Origin: Treponema sp.
GTDB taxonomy: Bacteria > Spirochaetota > Spirochaetia > Treponematales > Treponemataceae
Reading direction: 5' to 3'
Length of the DNA: 9,405 nt
NCBI GenBank assembly: GCA_024699205.1
Contig: JAILQA010000300.1
Span: 1-9,405 of the forward strand
Made by a program: the position numbers and the translations under genes. Below the pieces are notes generated by a model. The model did not search any database, was not told the origin of the DNA, and saw nothing but the letters and a program-made list of their open reading frames with translations. How positions within the stretch are numbered: the stretch's first letter is position 1; every line of letters begins with the position of its first letter. Below, piece by piece: positions 1 to 5,421 of this stretch.

Positions 1-301
1 CCGCTCTGGCAGAGTTGAGTTTACTTCAATTCTTGATAAAGAAGCTTTAGATGCAGTCCAGTTTTTTGCTAAGAACGAAGGTATTCTTTTTGCCCTGGAA
101 TCGGCACACGCAGGAGCAGCGGCTATTAAAATTGCACGTGAGATTCCAAAAGATCAGGCAATTATCATAAATATGAGTGGTCGTGGTGATAAGGATGTCT
201 TTATCACAAGTCCAGTTTTCCGCCCAAAAGAATGGCTGGAGTTTTTACATTCAGAGATTGAAAGACTGGAAGGCGGAAAAGACGTTCATTTTGCAAAATA
301 G
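1..301 (+). CDS. trpB: Tryptophan synthase beta chain, C-terminal 99 residues (5' end outside window)
   Basis: This is the end of a gene whose 5' part lies beyond the left edge; the reading frame begins at base 2 and stops at TAG 299-301. The family is the PLP enzyme that joins indole and serine to make tryptophan, working in the cytoplasm as an alpha2-beta2 complex with TrpA. Two TrpB signatures are visible: an [12 protein letters not shown] block, whose Glu lies close to the cofactor in known TrpB structures, and [12 protein letters not shown] near the C-terminus, matching the NLSGRGDKD block whose Ser contacts the PLP ring nitrogen. The C-terminal end, after an Arg-Pro-Lys-Glu-Trp segment and a short helix, is of ordinary length for the family. 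trpA follows after 66 bp on the same strand, so the two are almost certainly co-transcribed. Confidence 0.95.
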   Translation, partial: RSGRVEFTSILDKEALDAVQFFAKNEGILFALESAHAGAAAIKIAREIPKDQAIIINMSGRGDKDVFITSPVFRPKEWLEFLHSEIERLEGGKDVHFAK

Positions 302-338
302 TTGAAAACACACAACTTCTGTTTACAGAGGTCGCGCC

Positions 339-371
339 ATGAAAAAACAAAAGAAGAGGAAATTAAAATGA
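339..371 (+). CDS. Possible 10-codon leader mini-ORF coupled to trpA
   Basis: Between trpB and trpA there is an ATG (339-341) preceded by AGAGG (327-331) with a 7-nt gap, followed by a highly basic 10-residue frame, MKKQKKRKLK. Its TGA (369-371) overlaps the trpA ATG (368-370) as ATGA, the classic arrangement for translational coupling. The frame differs from both trpB and trpA. It has no Trp codons, so it is not a trp attenuator peptide. It could be a translated leader that delivers ribosomes to trpA after the 66-bp gap, or a chance frame in Lys-rich (A-rich) sequence. The seen facts are the spacing and overlap; translation is inference. Confidence 0.35.
   Translation: MKKQKKRKLK
355..360 (+). 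promoter_or_regulatory. Ribosome binding site that fixes the trpA start
   Basis: AGAGGA sits 7 nt upstream of the ATG at 368. This supports 368 as the trpA start rather than the in-frame TTG at 302, which directly abuts the trpB stop and has no Shine-Dalgarno sequence before it. Confidence 0.7.
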
Positions 372-1117
372 AAAAAATAAAATTGATGAGTCATTTAGTT
401 GCAGGTTATCCTACAAATGAGCTGGCATTGACTGCAGCAAGGGCACTTGTTAAAGGCGGAGCAGATATTCTGGAAATACAACTGCCATTTTCAGATCCAA
501 GTGCAGATGGACCAGCAATTCAAACTGCATGTACAAAAGTTCTTGAACGAGCTTATAAAACAGCCGACGGTCTTAATTTTATTGAACAGATTCATAAAGA
601 GTTCCCGGATGTTACAATTTATTTAATGAGCTACGGTTCTCTTGTTTATACACCAGGTGTAGAAGCCTTTTGTGAAAGAGCTGCTAAAGCTGGTGTAAAA
701 GGAATGATTATTCCGGATTTACCATTTGATTACGACGAAGGTTTAACTGAAGCCTGCAAAAAAAATGGAATGATTAATATTCCAGTTGCCGCACCTAGTA
801 TGAGCCAAGAACGTCTGTATAAACTTGCACATGCTGGATTTCCTTTTATTTATGCAGCCTTAAGAACAGGTATTACGGGAACCAATACCACGATAGATGA
901 CAATACTCTTATTTTTTTGAATAAAGTAAGTGCCGGTGGTTCTAAGGTTTATGGCGGCTTTGGTATTTCAACCGGGGAACAGGCAAAGGCTCTGGCTGAC
1001 TCGGTTGAAGCAATTGTTGCAGGTTCAGTTTTTGTAAGAATCATCACGGAAAACCAAAATGATAAAGAAAAACTTTCTATAGCCGTTGAAGCTAAAGTCA
1101 AGGAACTTATATACTAA
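368..1117 (+). CDS. trpA: Tryptophan synthase alpha chain
   Basis: A 249-residue TIM-barrel enzyme that splits indole-3-glycerol phosphate into indole and glyceraldehyde 3-phosphate; in the complex the indole is channelled to TrpB. Both catalytic acids are visible in the hallmark segment LEIQLPFSDPSADGP: Glu36 and Asp47 align with E. coli Glu49 and Asp60. The phosphate-binding loops appear as GGFGIST and IVAGSVFV in the C-terminal third, and a LRTGITG loop corresponds to the mobile active-site loop after the conserved Tyr. The protein is slightly shorter than the roughly 268-residue E. coli enzyme because the N-terminal helix is trimmed. The 22 extra codons back to 302 encode unconserved basic sequence, and the RBS at 355-360 favours 368. 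It follows trpB closely and ends 27 bp from the convergent ybjQ-like gene, with no obvious strong terminator hairpin between them. Confidence 0.96.
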   Translation: MKKIKLMSHLVAGYPTNELALTAARALVKGGADILEIQLPFSDPSADGPAIQTACTKVLERAYKTADGLNFIEQIHKEFPDVTIYLMSYGSLVYTPGVEAFCERAAKAGVKGMIIPDLPFDYDEGLTEACKKNGMINIPVAAPSMSQERLYKLAHAGFPFIYAALRTGITGTNTTIDDNTLIFLNKVSAGGSKVYGGFGISTGEQAKALADSVEAIVAGSVFVRIITENQNDKEKLSIAVEAKVKELIY

Positions 1118-1144
1118 AAAACTTTGAAAATAATTTCCCGATAA

Positions 1145-1456
1145 TTACTTAAACTTCACTGCAGTTCCATAAGCGACGACTTCTGCTGCTCCCTGCATTA
1201 CAGCAGAAGAACCGTAACGAACTCCTACAACTGCATCTGCACCAAGAGCTGTTGCTTCATCAACCATGCGTTTAGTAGCAATTTGGCGGGCTTCGTTTAA
1301 CATTTCTGTGTAACCGGCAATTTCACCACCAACCAGAGTTTTAAGCGAGGCCATAAAATCACGGCCAAAGTTTTTTGATTGAACAATTGTTCCCTTCACC
1401 ATTCCCAGAACTTCAAAGTTTTTTCCTGGAATAGAATCAATACTTACGAGTAACAT
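1145..1456 (-). CDS. YbjQ/UPF0145 family protein
   Basis: A 103-residue protein of the UPF0145 (YbjQ, PF01906) family, small proteins known to form pentamers and of unsettled function, sometimes labelled heavy-metal-binding. Signature parts seen are the GxxxFGRDFMASLKTLVGGE segment (residues about 30-45), NEARQIATKRMVDEATALGADAVVGV (54-79) and the C-terminal VVAYGTAVKFK. An in-frame start 39 bp upstream (1495) exists. I chose 1456 because AGGAGG (1463-1468) lies 6 nt before it and because 103 residues is the normal family length. The Shine-Dalgarno sequence overlaps the stop codon of the MerR gene upstream, so translation is probably coupled. It is the last gene of the three-gene minus-strand operon. 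No membrane segment or signal peptide is present, so it is cytoplasmic. Confidence 0.92.
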   Translation of the reverse strand: MLLVSIDSIPGKNFEVLGMVKGTIVQSKNFGRDFMASLKTLVGGEIAGYTEMLNEARQIATKRMVDEATALGADAVVGVRYGSSAVMQGAAEVVAYGTAVKFK

Positions 1457-1462
1457 ATCATA

Positions 1463-1468
1463 CCTCCT
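1463..1468 (-). promoter_or_regulatory. Shine-Dalgarno of the ybjQ-like gene, overlapping the merR stop codon
   Basis: On the minus strand AGGAGG (plus-strand cctcct, 1463-1468) includes bases of the TAG stop of the upstream regulator gene (1467-1469). It fixes the downstream start at 1456 with a 6-nt gap and ties the two genes into one translational unit. Confidence 0.8.
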
Positions 1469-2111
1469 AATATTTTCTGGCTTCATATTCTTCACCTTTA
1501 TTTATTTCACGAAGCCTTAAAATCAAAACACAAACGATTCCAATCACTATTGTCAAAAGTATAATGACTGGAATAATCATTGGTAAAAGAGGAGCAGACT
1601 TTGCAATAATTGTAGAAATTAGTATTCCTGCGAACAAAAGCATTAATATGCAGAAAATTACTGCTGCAAGGATTGCTCCCTTTTTCTTTTTTTTCATGAT
1701 ATCTTCTTTTTCTATATCTTTAAAATGAGTTCCTTCTTTTTCCATTTTATCCATCTCCATCAGATAAAAAGAAGCATCGAGCGATTTCAAATCACAATTT
1801 TCATCTTTAAGGCGCTGGCAAAGCTCTTTCATAAGGTGGACATTTTCTTCTTCCTTTCCAAGCCTTTCAAGCTGGGCATTCATACTCTGTTCAAAGGAAA
1901 TTCTACCCTTTTGCAAAAGTCGGATTTCTTCAATTGGAACCGAAAGCTTACGAAGCAGCTTTATTTTTTCCAGAACCTTTACATCTGCCAGTGAATATTC
2001 GCGGTAATCATTCTGAGGATTCCTTTCTGGACACAAAAGCCCCTGGTCTTCATAAAAGCGAATGTTCTTTTTTGTAATCCCAACTAATTCTTCTACCTGA
2101 TAAATCTTCAT
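1467..2111 (-). CDS. MerR-family transcriptional regulator with two C-terminal transmembrane helices
   Basis: A 214-residue protein with a MerR winged helix-turn-helix at residues 1-70: YQVEELVGITKKNIRFYEDQGLL, then a wing with NDYREYSLADVKVL and the second helix pair LRKLSVPIEEIRLL. Residues about 72-110 form the long dimerisation helix. No cysteine cluster of a metal-sensing MerR is seen in the expected place (single Cys residues at 27, 98 and 106), nor a TipAS/GyrI-like drug-binding domain. Instead, after a basic run (KKKKK, about 140-144), there are two strongly hydrophobic stretches, about 145-170 and 174-200, separated by a short turn with Pro, followed by a charged tail. The N-terminal DNA-binding part should face the cytoplasm with a two-pass hairpin anchor. 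It lies 29 bp downstream of the membrane peptidase gene and 10 bp from the ybjQ-like gene. The operon promoter has a MerR-type dyad in a 19-bp spacer, so autoregulation is likely. No good Shine-Dalgarno sequence precedes its ATG. The signal it senses is unknown; a membrane event is inferred. Confidence 0.9.
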   Translation of the reverse strand: MKIYQVEELVGITKKNIRFYEDQGLLCPERNPQNDYREYSLADVKVLEKIKLLRKLSVPIEEIRLLQKGRISFEQSMNAQLERLGKEEENVHLMKELCQRLKDENCDLKSLDASFYLMEMDKMEKEGTHFKDIEKEDIMKKKKKGAILAAVIFCILMLLFAGILISTIIAKSAPLLPMIIPVIILLTIVIGIVCVLILRLREINKGEEYEARKY

Positions 2112-2140
2112 ATTATTATTTTATCACACTTTTCACCAAT

Positions 2141-2872
2141 TTATACTGAAAGGCTTTCTTGCTTATCAGACAGCTTTTTCCAAATCACAATCGCAATACA
2201 AACAAAGGCAGCTGCGAAAACATAAACCAAAAATTCAATAAGAACTACATTTACCTTTTTCAGGGCAAGCACTGCAGCAACCGCATCAACCAGCAGATGC
2301 AAAATAATTGCCAGCGGATACAAATATAATTTATCTTTATTCTTAGCTGCAAACCAAACCAAAACAGATAAAGAAATATGTATTGCTATAGCCGGGATGC
2401 GCTCAATTATTCCTAAAAGAGGATAAAAAGGATTTGCAGTCTGCGAAGGTAAAACAAGGTTTGTAACCGCAGATGATACAAGCAGATAAAAGGCTTCAAA
2501 ACCTCCGTGACCGGCTCCATACATAAGGGCTGTTCCATCATCATCCTTAGCTTTTTTTAAGATAGTTTTAAAGGCAAGGAAGCGGCCAGTCTCTTCGAAC
2601 AAGCCTGCCATAAAACCACCGTAAAGCCCGTACAAAAGAGGTTTTGCCATAAGAGCCTCTGCACGTCCGCCTCCAAGAATGATTGTGTGACAAAGGCCTT
2701 CAAGTACAAGCGCAAAAAGAAGAAAAGTTCCGCAACCGACAAAGAAGGGCAGTTTTTTTCCTTCAACTCGTTTTCGAATAAAAAGAAATAATCCTGCTGG
2801 AATTATCAAGGCTATCAAAAGCAAGATTCCATTTGCAACAAGGCTTAATGCCGGAACTGATTGTAATGTCAT
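2141..2872 (-). CDS. YhfC-type putative intramembrane peptidase (CPBP-like)
   Basis: A 243-residue polytopic membrane protein with about seven hydrophobic segments, resembling the YhfC/DUF2324 family (PF10086), a relative of the CAAX-protease and bacteriocin-processing (CPBP) membrane peptidases. The characteristic motifs lie in or next to membrane helices: FEETGR (Glu93, Glu94, Arg97), GAGHGGFEA (His122, Glu126), His165 in a helix, and HLLVD (His192, Asp196). The EExxR and two-His pattern is what the CPBP superfamily uses for catalysis, so the set looks complete. Length is normal for the family. The start at 2872 is supported by AGGAGG (2880-2885) at 7 nt. It is the first gene of the minus-strand operon with the membrane-bound MerR regulator and the YbjQ protein. 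A role in cleaving that regulator is inference; immunity to a bacteriocin or processing of another membrane protein are alternatives. Confidence 0.85.
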   Translation of the reverse strand: MTLQSVPALSLVANGILLLIALIIPAGLFLFIRKRVEGKKLPFFVGCGTFLLFALVLEGLCHTIILGGGRAEALMAKPLLYGLYGGFMAGLFEETGRFLAFKTILKKAKDDDGTALMYGAGHGGFEAFYLLVSSAVTNLVLPSQTANPFYPLLGIIERIPAIAIHISLSVLVWFAAKNKDKLYLYPLAIILHLLVDAVAAVLALKKVNVVLIEFLVYVFAAAFVCIAIVIWKKLSDKQESLSV

Positions 2873-2899
2873 ACACCTACCTCCTGTGTTTCTGCCCTT

Positions 2900-2930
2900 A
2901 TGTTAAGGCTTCCACAAGGTGGAAGGTCAA
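2900..2930 (-). promoter_or_regulatory. MerR-type promoter of the yhfC-merR-ybjQ operon (19-bp spacer)
   Basis: Read on the minus strand, TTGACC (2925-2930) is a good -35 and TAACAT (2900-2905) a plausible -10. They are separated by 19 bp rather than the usual 17. An overlong 19-20 bp spacer containing a dyad is the defining property of promoters activated by MerR-family regulators, and the overall look resembles the E. coli CueR-controlled copA promoter, which starts TTGACCTTCC. Upstream of the -35 (about 2931-2955) are alternating A- and T-tracts that could act as an UP element. The expected transcript starts near 2893, about 20 nt before the peptidase ATG. Confidence 0.7.
2909..2925. promoter_or_regulatory. 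Perfect inverted repeat, probable MerR operator
   Basis: CTTCCAC-AAG-GTGGAAG is a perfect 7-bp inverted repeat with a 3-bp centre, lying almost exactly between the -35 and -10 of the minus-strand promoter. MerR dimers bind such dyads and untwist the long spacer. The natural ligand protein is the regulator encoded at 1467-2111 in the same operon, so this is the likely site of autoregulation. The dyad position and symmetry are seen; the binding partner is inferred. Confidence 0.7.
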
Positions 2931-2993
2931 GAAAAAATTTTCAAAATTTTCTAATATTTTTATTATTTTTGAATTTTTTTTATGTATTTTTTG

Positions 2994-2999
2994 TATAAT
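2994..2999 (+). promoter_or_regulatory. Candidate promoter of the HAD-SGNH gene (-10 TATAAT)
   Basis: A perfect TATAAT lies 42 bp before the start codon at 3042. The best -35 is TTGAAT (2969-2974) with a long 19-bp gap, so the -35 is uncertain. The surrounding sequence is dense in T-tracts. Transcription would start near 3006, giving a leader of about 36 nt. It diverges from the MerR-controlled promoter about 70 bp away, so cross-regulation by the same operator is possible but not required. Confidence 0.5.
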
Positions 3000-3041
3000 G
3001 CTTCTAGACAGCTTACATTAAAACTTAATGAGGATATAAAA

Positions 3042-4691
3042 ATGATAAAAGCCGTTATTTTTGACATGTTTGAAACATTGGTCACCCTCTTTACGGGAAA
3101 AACTTATTTTAGTGAAGATATTGCACAAGACCTTGGAATCCCTCTGGAAGATTTTAGAAGAGAATGGCATGCTACAGAAAAAGACCGTACTCTTGGAAGA
3201 CTGACAATGGAAGAAGGCGTTTCTATTGCATTAAAAAAACTCGACATATATTCAGAAGAAAATGTTAATCTTATTTGTCAAAAACGACTGGAAGCTTTGG
3301 AAGACACTTTTTCTGCAATTCCTGAAGAATCTATTATACTGTTAAAAACCTTGCATCAGAAAGGAATAAAAACCGGTCTCATTACTAATACTTTTTCGGA
3401 CGAACGAGCTCTTATTCGTTCCAGTCCCCTTTATCCTCTTTTTGACATTGCACTTATTTCTTACGAACAGGGACTTTCCAAACCTGACCATGCTCTTTAT
3501 AACAAAATTATTGAGCTTATGAATGTCCGCCCAGAAGAATGTCTTTACATTGGTGACGGCGGTTCCCGAGAGCTTTATGCTGCCCGCGAAATTGGTATGA
3601 ATGCCCTGCAATGTACATGGTTTCATCATCTAGCCTTTGAACCTCATATTCCTTGTCCTCCGCTTGATGATTTTCCTCAGGTCAAGCAACAAATGGATGT
3701 ATTAAGATATATTGATAATTTTCAAAATAAACCTACAATGAGAACTATAACAAATAAAGAATTACAAAGCCTTTATTACGGTGCTTATTTTTTCGAAGAG
3801 CTGGAAGATGGCTGGCTGCAGGCTTTCCAATATTCAAAAGAACAGATGGAATATTTTAAAACTGCCTCTGATTTCTGGTATGACCGTTGCATGGCTTCCA
3901 CTGCAAAAACTTTAGAATTACAGACAGAAGCTACATTCATTTCTTTTGAATACAAGTTTTTGTGGAAAGGTTCTGAAGATTCCTTTGAAATGGCAATTGA
4001 TGGACAAATTACAGATATCCGCTACGTAAAAGACCTTAAAGACCAGGGAAAACTTGTTTGGGAGCTTCCTGCCGGCAAAAAGGATGTAATCATCTATCTT
4101 CCTGCGGATGCGACTGTTCTAATTCGTAATTTTCTAATCGACAATACTTTTACTCCAGCAGAAAAAAAAGAAAAAGTTCTCTGGCTGGGCGATTCTATCA
4201 CTCAGGGTTATGGTCCCCTTCGTTCTTCCTCTACCTATGTCAGTATTGCAAACCGACTTTTGAATTATGATATTATCAATCAGGGAATTGGTGGTTATGT
4301 TTACGACAAAAAATCTCTTATCAAAATGCCTGGCTACAATCCTGATAAAATAATTGTTGCTCTTGGTACCAACCAGTTCAACTGTCCAAGAATGGAAGAT
4401 ATTGAAGAATATTACGAAACTTTAATTGGACTTTATGGAAAAATAATTCCTATACTCTGTATAACTCCAATCTGGCGTGGAGATTTTCCAGATGATATTC
4501 ATGTTTTAAATAGTTTTTGCGATGGTATTAAAAAAATTGCCTGTACTTATCCAAATGTAAAGATAATTGACGGCTTTTCTTTGGTTCCACATCGCTCAGA
4601 ATATTATTTAGATAATCTGCATCCAAATGCCCTTGGCTGTGAACTTTACGGAAGAAATCTTGTTGAAGCTATAAGAAAGATTAATTTCTAG
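3042..4691 (+). CDS. HAD-like hydrolase fused to SGNH/GDSL hydrolase
   Basis: A 549-residue two-enzyme fusion with no signal peptide, so probably cytoplasmic. The start at 3042 has GAGGA (3030-3034) 7 nt upstream. Residues 1 to about 215 form a HAD-superfamily domain: motif I DMFETL (Asp8), motif II ITNT (Thr115), motif III SKPD (Lys147), motif IV IGDGGSREL (Asp172), with an alpha-helical cap at about 18-90. Position +2 after the nucleophile is Phe, not Asp. Residues about 235-372 look beta-rich and may be a jelly-roll module like those preceding SGNH domains in some carbohydrate esterases. Residues about 377-549 form an SGNH hydrolase: LGDSITQGYG (Ser385 nucleophile), GIGG (415-418), LGTNQ (Asn444) and DNLHPN (Asp524, His527), giving a complete catalytic set. 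One could infer sequential removal of a phosphate and an acyl group from one metabolite, such as an acetylated sugar phosphate, but the substrate is not visible. It is preceded by its own candidate promoter and followed by a separate lipoprotein gene. Confidence 0.9.
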   Translation: MIKAVIFDMFETLVTLFTGKTYFSEDIAQDLGIPLEDFRREWHATEKDRTLGRLTMEEGVSIALKKLDIYSEENVNLICQKRLEALEDTFSAIPEESIILLKTLHQKGIKTGLITNTFSDERALIRSSPLYPLFDIALISYEQGLSKPDHALYNKIIELMNVRPEECLYIGDGGSRELYAAREIGMNALQCTWFHHLAFEPHIPCPPLDDFPQVKQQMDVLRYIDNFQNKPTMRTITNKELQSLYYGAYFFEELEDGWLQAFQYSKEQMEYFKTASDFWYDRCMASTAKTLELQTEATFISFEYKFLWKGSEDSFEMAIDGQITDIRYVKDLKDQGKLVWELPAGKKDVIIYLPADATVLIRNFLIDNTFTPAEKKEKVLWLGDSITQGYGPLRSSSTYVSIANRLLNYDIINQGIGGYVYDKKSLIKMPGYNPDKIIVALGTNQFNCPRMEDIEEYYETLIGLYGKIIPILCITPIWRGDFPDDIHVLNSFCDGIKKIACTYPNVKIIDGFSLVPHRSEYYLDNLHPNALGCELYGRNLVEAIRKINF

Positions 4692-4698
4692 GTAGGGT

Positions 4699-4726
4699 TT
4701 GCGAATAATTAGGTTTTTAATATAAT
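4699..4726 (+). promoter_or_regulatory. Sigma-70-like promoter of the cysteine-peptidase lipoprotein gene
   Basis: TTGCGA (4699-4704) and a perfect TATAAT (4721-4726) are separated by 16 bp in the 52-bp gap after the HAD-SGNH gene. Transcription would begin near 4733, at the Shine-Dalgarno sequence itself (AGAGGT, 4733-4738, 5 nt before ATG), giving a very short leader. Confidence 0.55.
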
Positions 4727-4743
4727 CAAAATAGAGGTAAAAA

Positions 4744-5391
4744 ATGAAAGCTACAAAATTATCAGCAATAATAACACTTTTAGTAAGTACTGTTTTATTA
4801 TTCAGTTGTCATTCCAAAAATGGTCAACCCTATGCAACCCAAAAAGACAATCTATGGTCACGAAATGCCTGTGGCGCATTTTCAATGGCTTATTATCTTG
4901 CCGAAACTGGTCAGATTCCTGGTAAAAAGGTTGAAAGTACTGCAAAAAAATTATATGCAAATATAAAGTTTGATATTTCTGCTGGTTTTGGAGAATACAG
5001 TGATCCTTTTAAAATTATGAGTGAAATCACTCCCTATGCCTCTAAAGTTTCTTTTGGAATGAATATTTCAAATCCTAAGGAACCTGGTGAAAAGCTTATG
5101 ACTTTGCTTGCTTCCCGTGCTGATAAATCACAATTCAGAGATATTAAGGATATTTCCTCCGCCTTGGCAAAAAATGAATATGTAATTGAAATTGTCGTTC
5201 CAAGAGCAACAGTCAATTTGAATGCAATTATGCAGAATCCACTCCACTACGTCCTTACTTACTGGAAAGGAGATACCTTATATACACTAGATCCTGGTCG
5301 CGGCAAAGAAGAACCACGTCAAAACTTTATTGACGGAACAAGTGCAAAATGGAGCTTTTGTAACAGCGGGATTTTTATTATACCCAATTAA
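4744..5391 (+). CDS. Probable lipoprotein with C39/papain-like cysteine peptidase fold
   Basis: A 215-residue exported protein. Residues 1-21 are a signal peptide (basic MKATK, then a hydrophobic stretch) ending in the lipobox LFSC, so Cys22 is probably lipidated and the protein membrane-anchored. The mature part has RNACGAFSMAYYLAETG (Cys43) at its start, and NPLHYVLTYWKGDTLYTLDPGRG (His168, Asp183) near its end. This is the Cys...His...Asp order and spacing of C39-type and related papain-fold peptidases, where a CG pair begins the central helix and an H-Y-V-x-x strand is followed by L-D-P. The oxyanion Gln expected about six residues before the Cys is not evident; the nearest Gln is residue 33. 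It lacks the ABC exporter parts of bacteriocin-processing C39 enzymes. Function is inferred from fold motifs only: it may cleave periplasmic or extracellular peptides, or be an inactive or transglutaminase-like relative. It has its own promoter and converges on the next gene. Confidence 0.72.
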   Translation: MKATKLSAIITLLVSTVLLFSCHSKNGQPYATQKDNLWSRNACGAFSMAYYLAETGQIPGKKVESTAKKLYANIKFDISAGFGEYSDPFKIMSEITPYASKVSFGMNISNPKEPGEKLMTLLASRADKSQFRDIKDISSALAKNEYVIEIVVPRATVNLNAIMQNPLHYVLTYWKGDTLYTLDPGRGKEEPRQNFIDGTSAKWSFCNSGIFIIPN

Positions 5392-5402
5392 TTCCAGATA
5401 AT

Positions 5403-5421
5403 TTGATTAACCTTTAATCAA
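5403..5421. terminator. Perfect palindrome between convergent genes, possible bidirectional terminator
   Basis: TTGATTAA-CCT-TTAATCAA is a perfect 8-bp inverted repeat with a 3-nt loop. It begins 11 bp after the lipoprotein stop and covers the last sense codon and TAA stop of the MBL gene on the other strand. Position between convergent genes fits a shared terminator, but the stem is mostly A-T and neither side has a clear T-run, so it would be weak. Confidence 0.35.

Noticed and set aside
302..367. Longer trpA beginning at TTG 302
   Set aside because: The 22 extra residues are unconserved and basic, no Shine-Dalgarno sequence precedes 302, and a good one precedes the ATG at 368.
339..371. 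trp attenuator leader peptide
   Set aside because: The mini-ORF has no Trp codons and sits inside the operon between trpB and trpA, with no terminator hairpin after it.
1457..1495. N-terminal extension of the ybjQ-like gene from ATG 1495
   Set aside because: It would overlap the end of the merR gene, has no family similarity, and the AGGAGG at 1463-1468 clearly serves the start at 1456.
1725..1994. Plus-strand open frame opposite the MerR gene
   Set aside because: It is a low-complexity Phe/His/Ile-rich antisense shadow of a well-supported gene, without a Shine-Dalgarno sequence.
2557..2766. Second minus-strand frame within the membrane peptidase gene
   Set aside because: It is an out-of-frame shadow inside a gene with complete family motifs.
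2982..3041. Upstream extension of the HAD-SGNH protein
   Set aside because: It would run through the promoter -10, and the HAD fold starts right at the ATG at 3042 (MIKAVIFD) with a good Shine-Dalgarno sequence.
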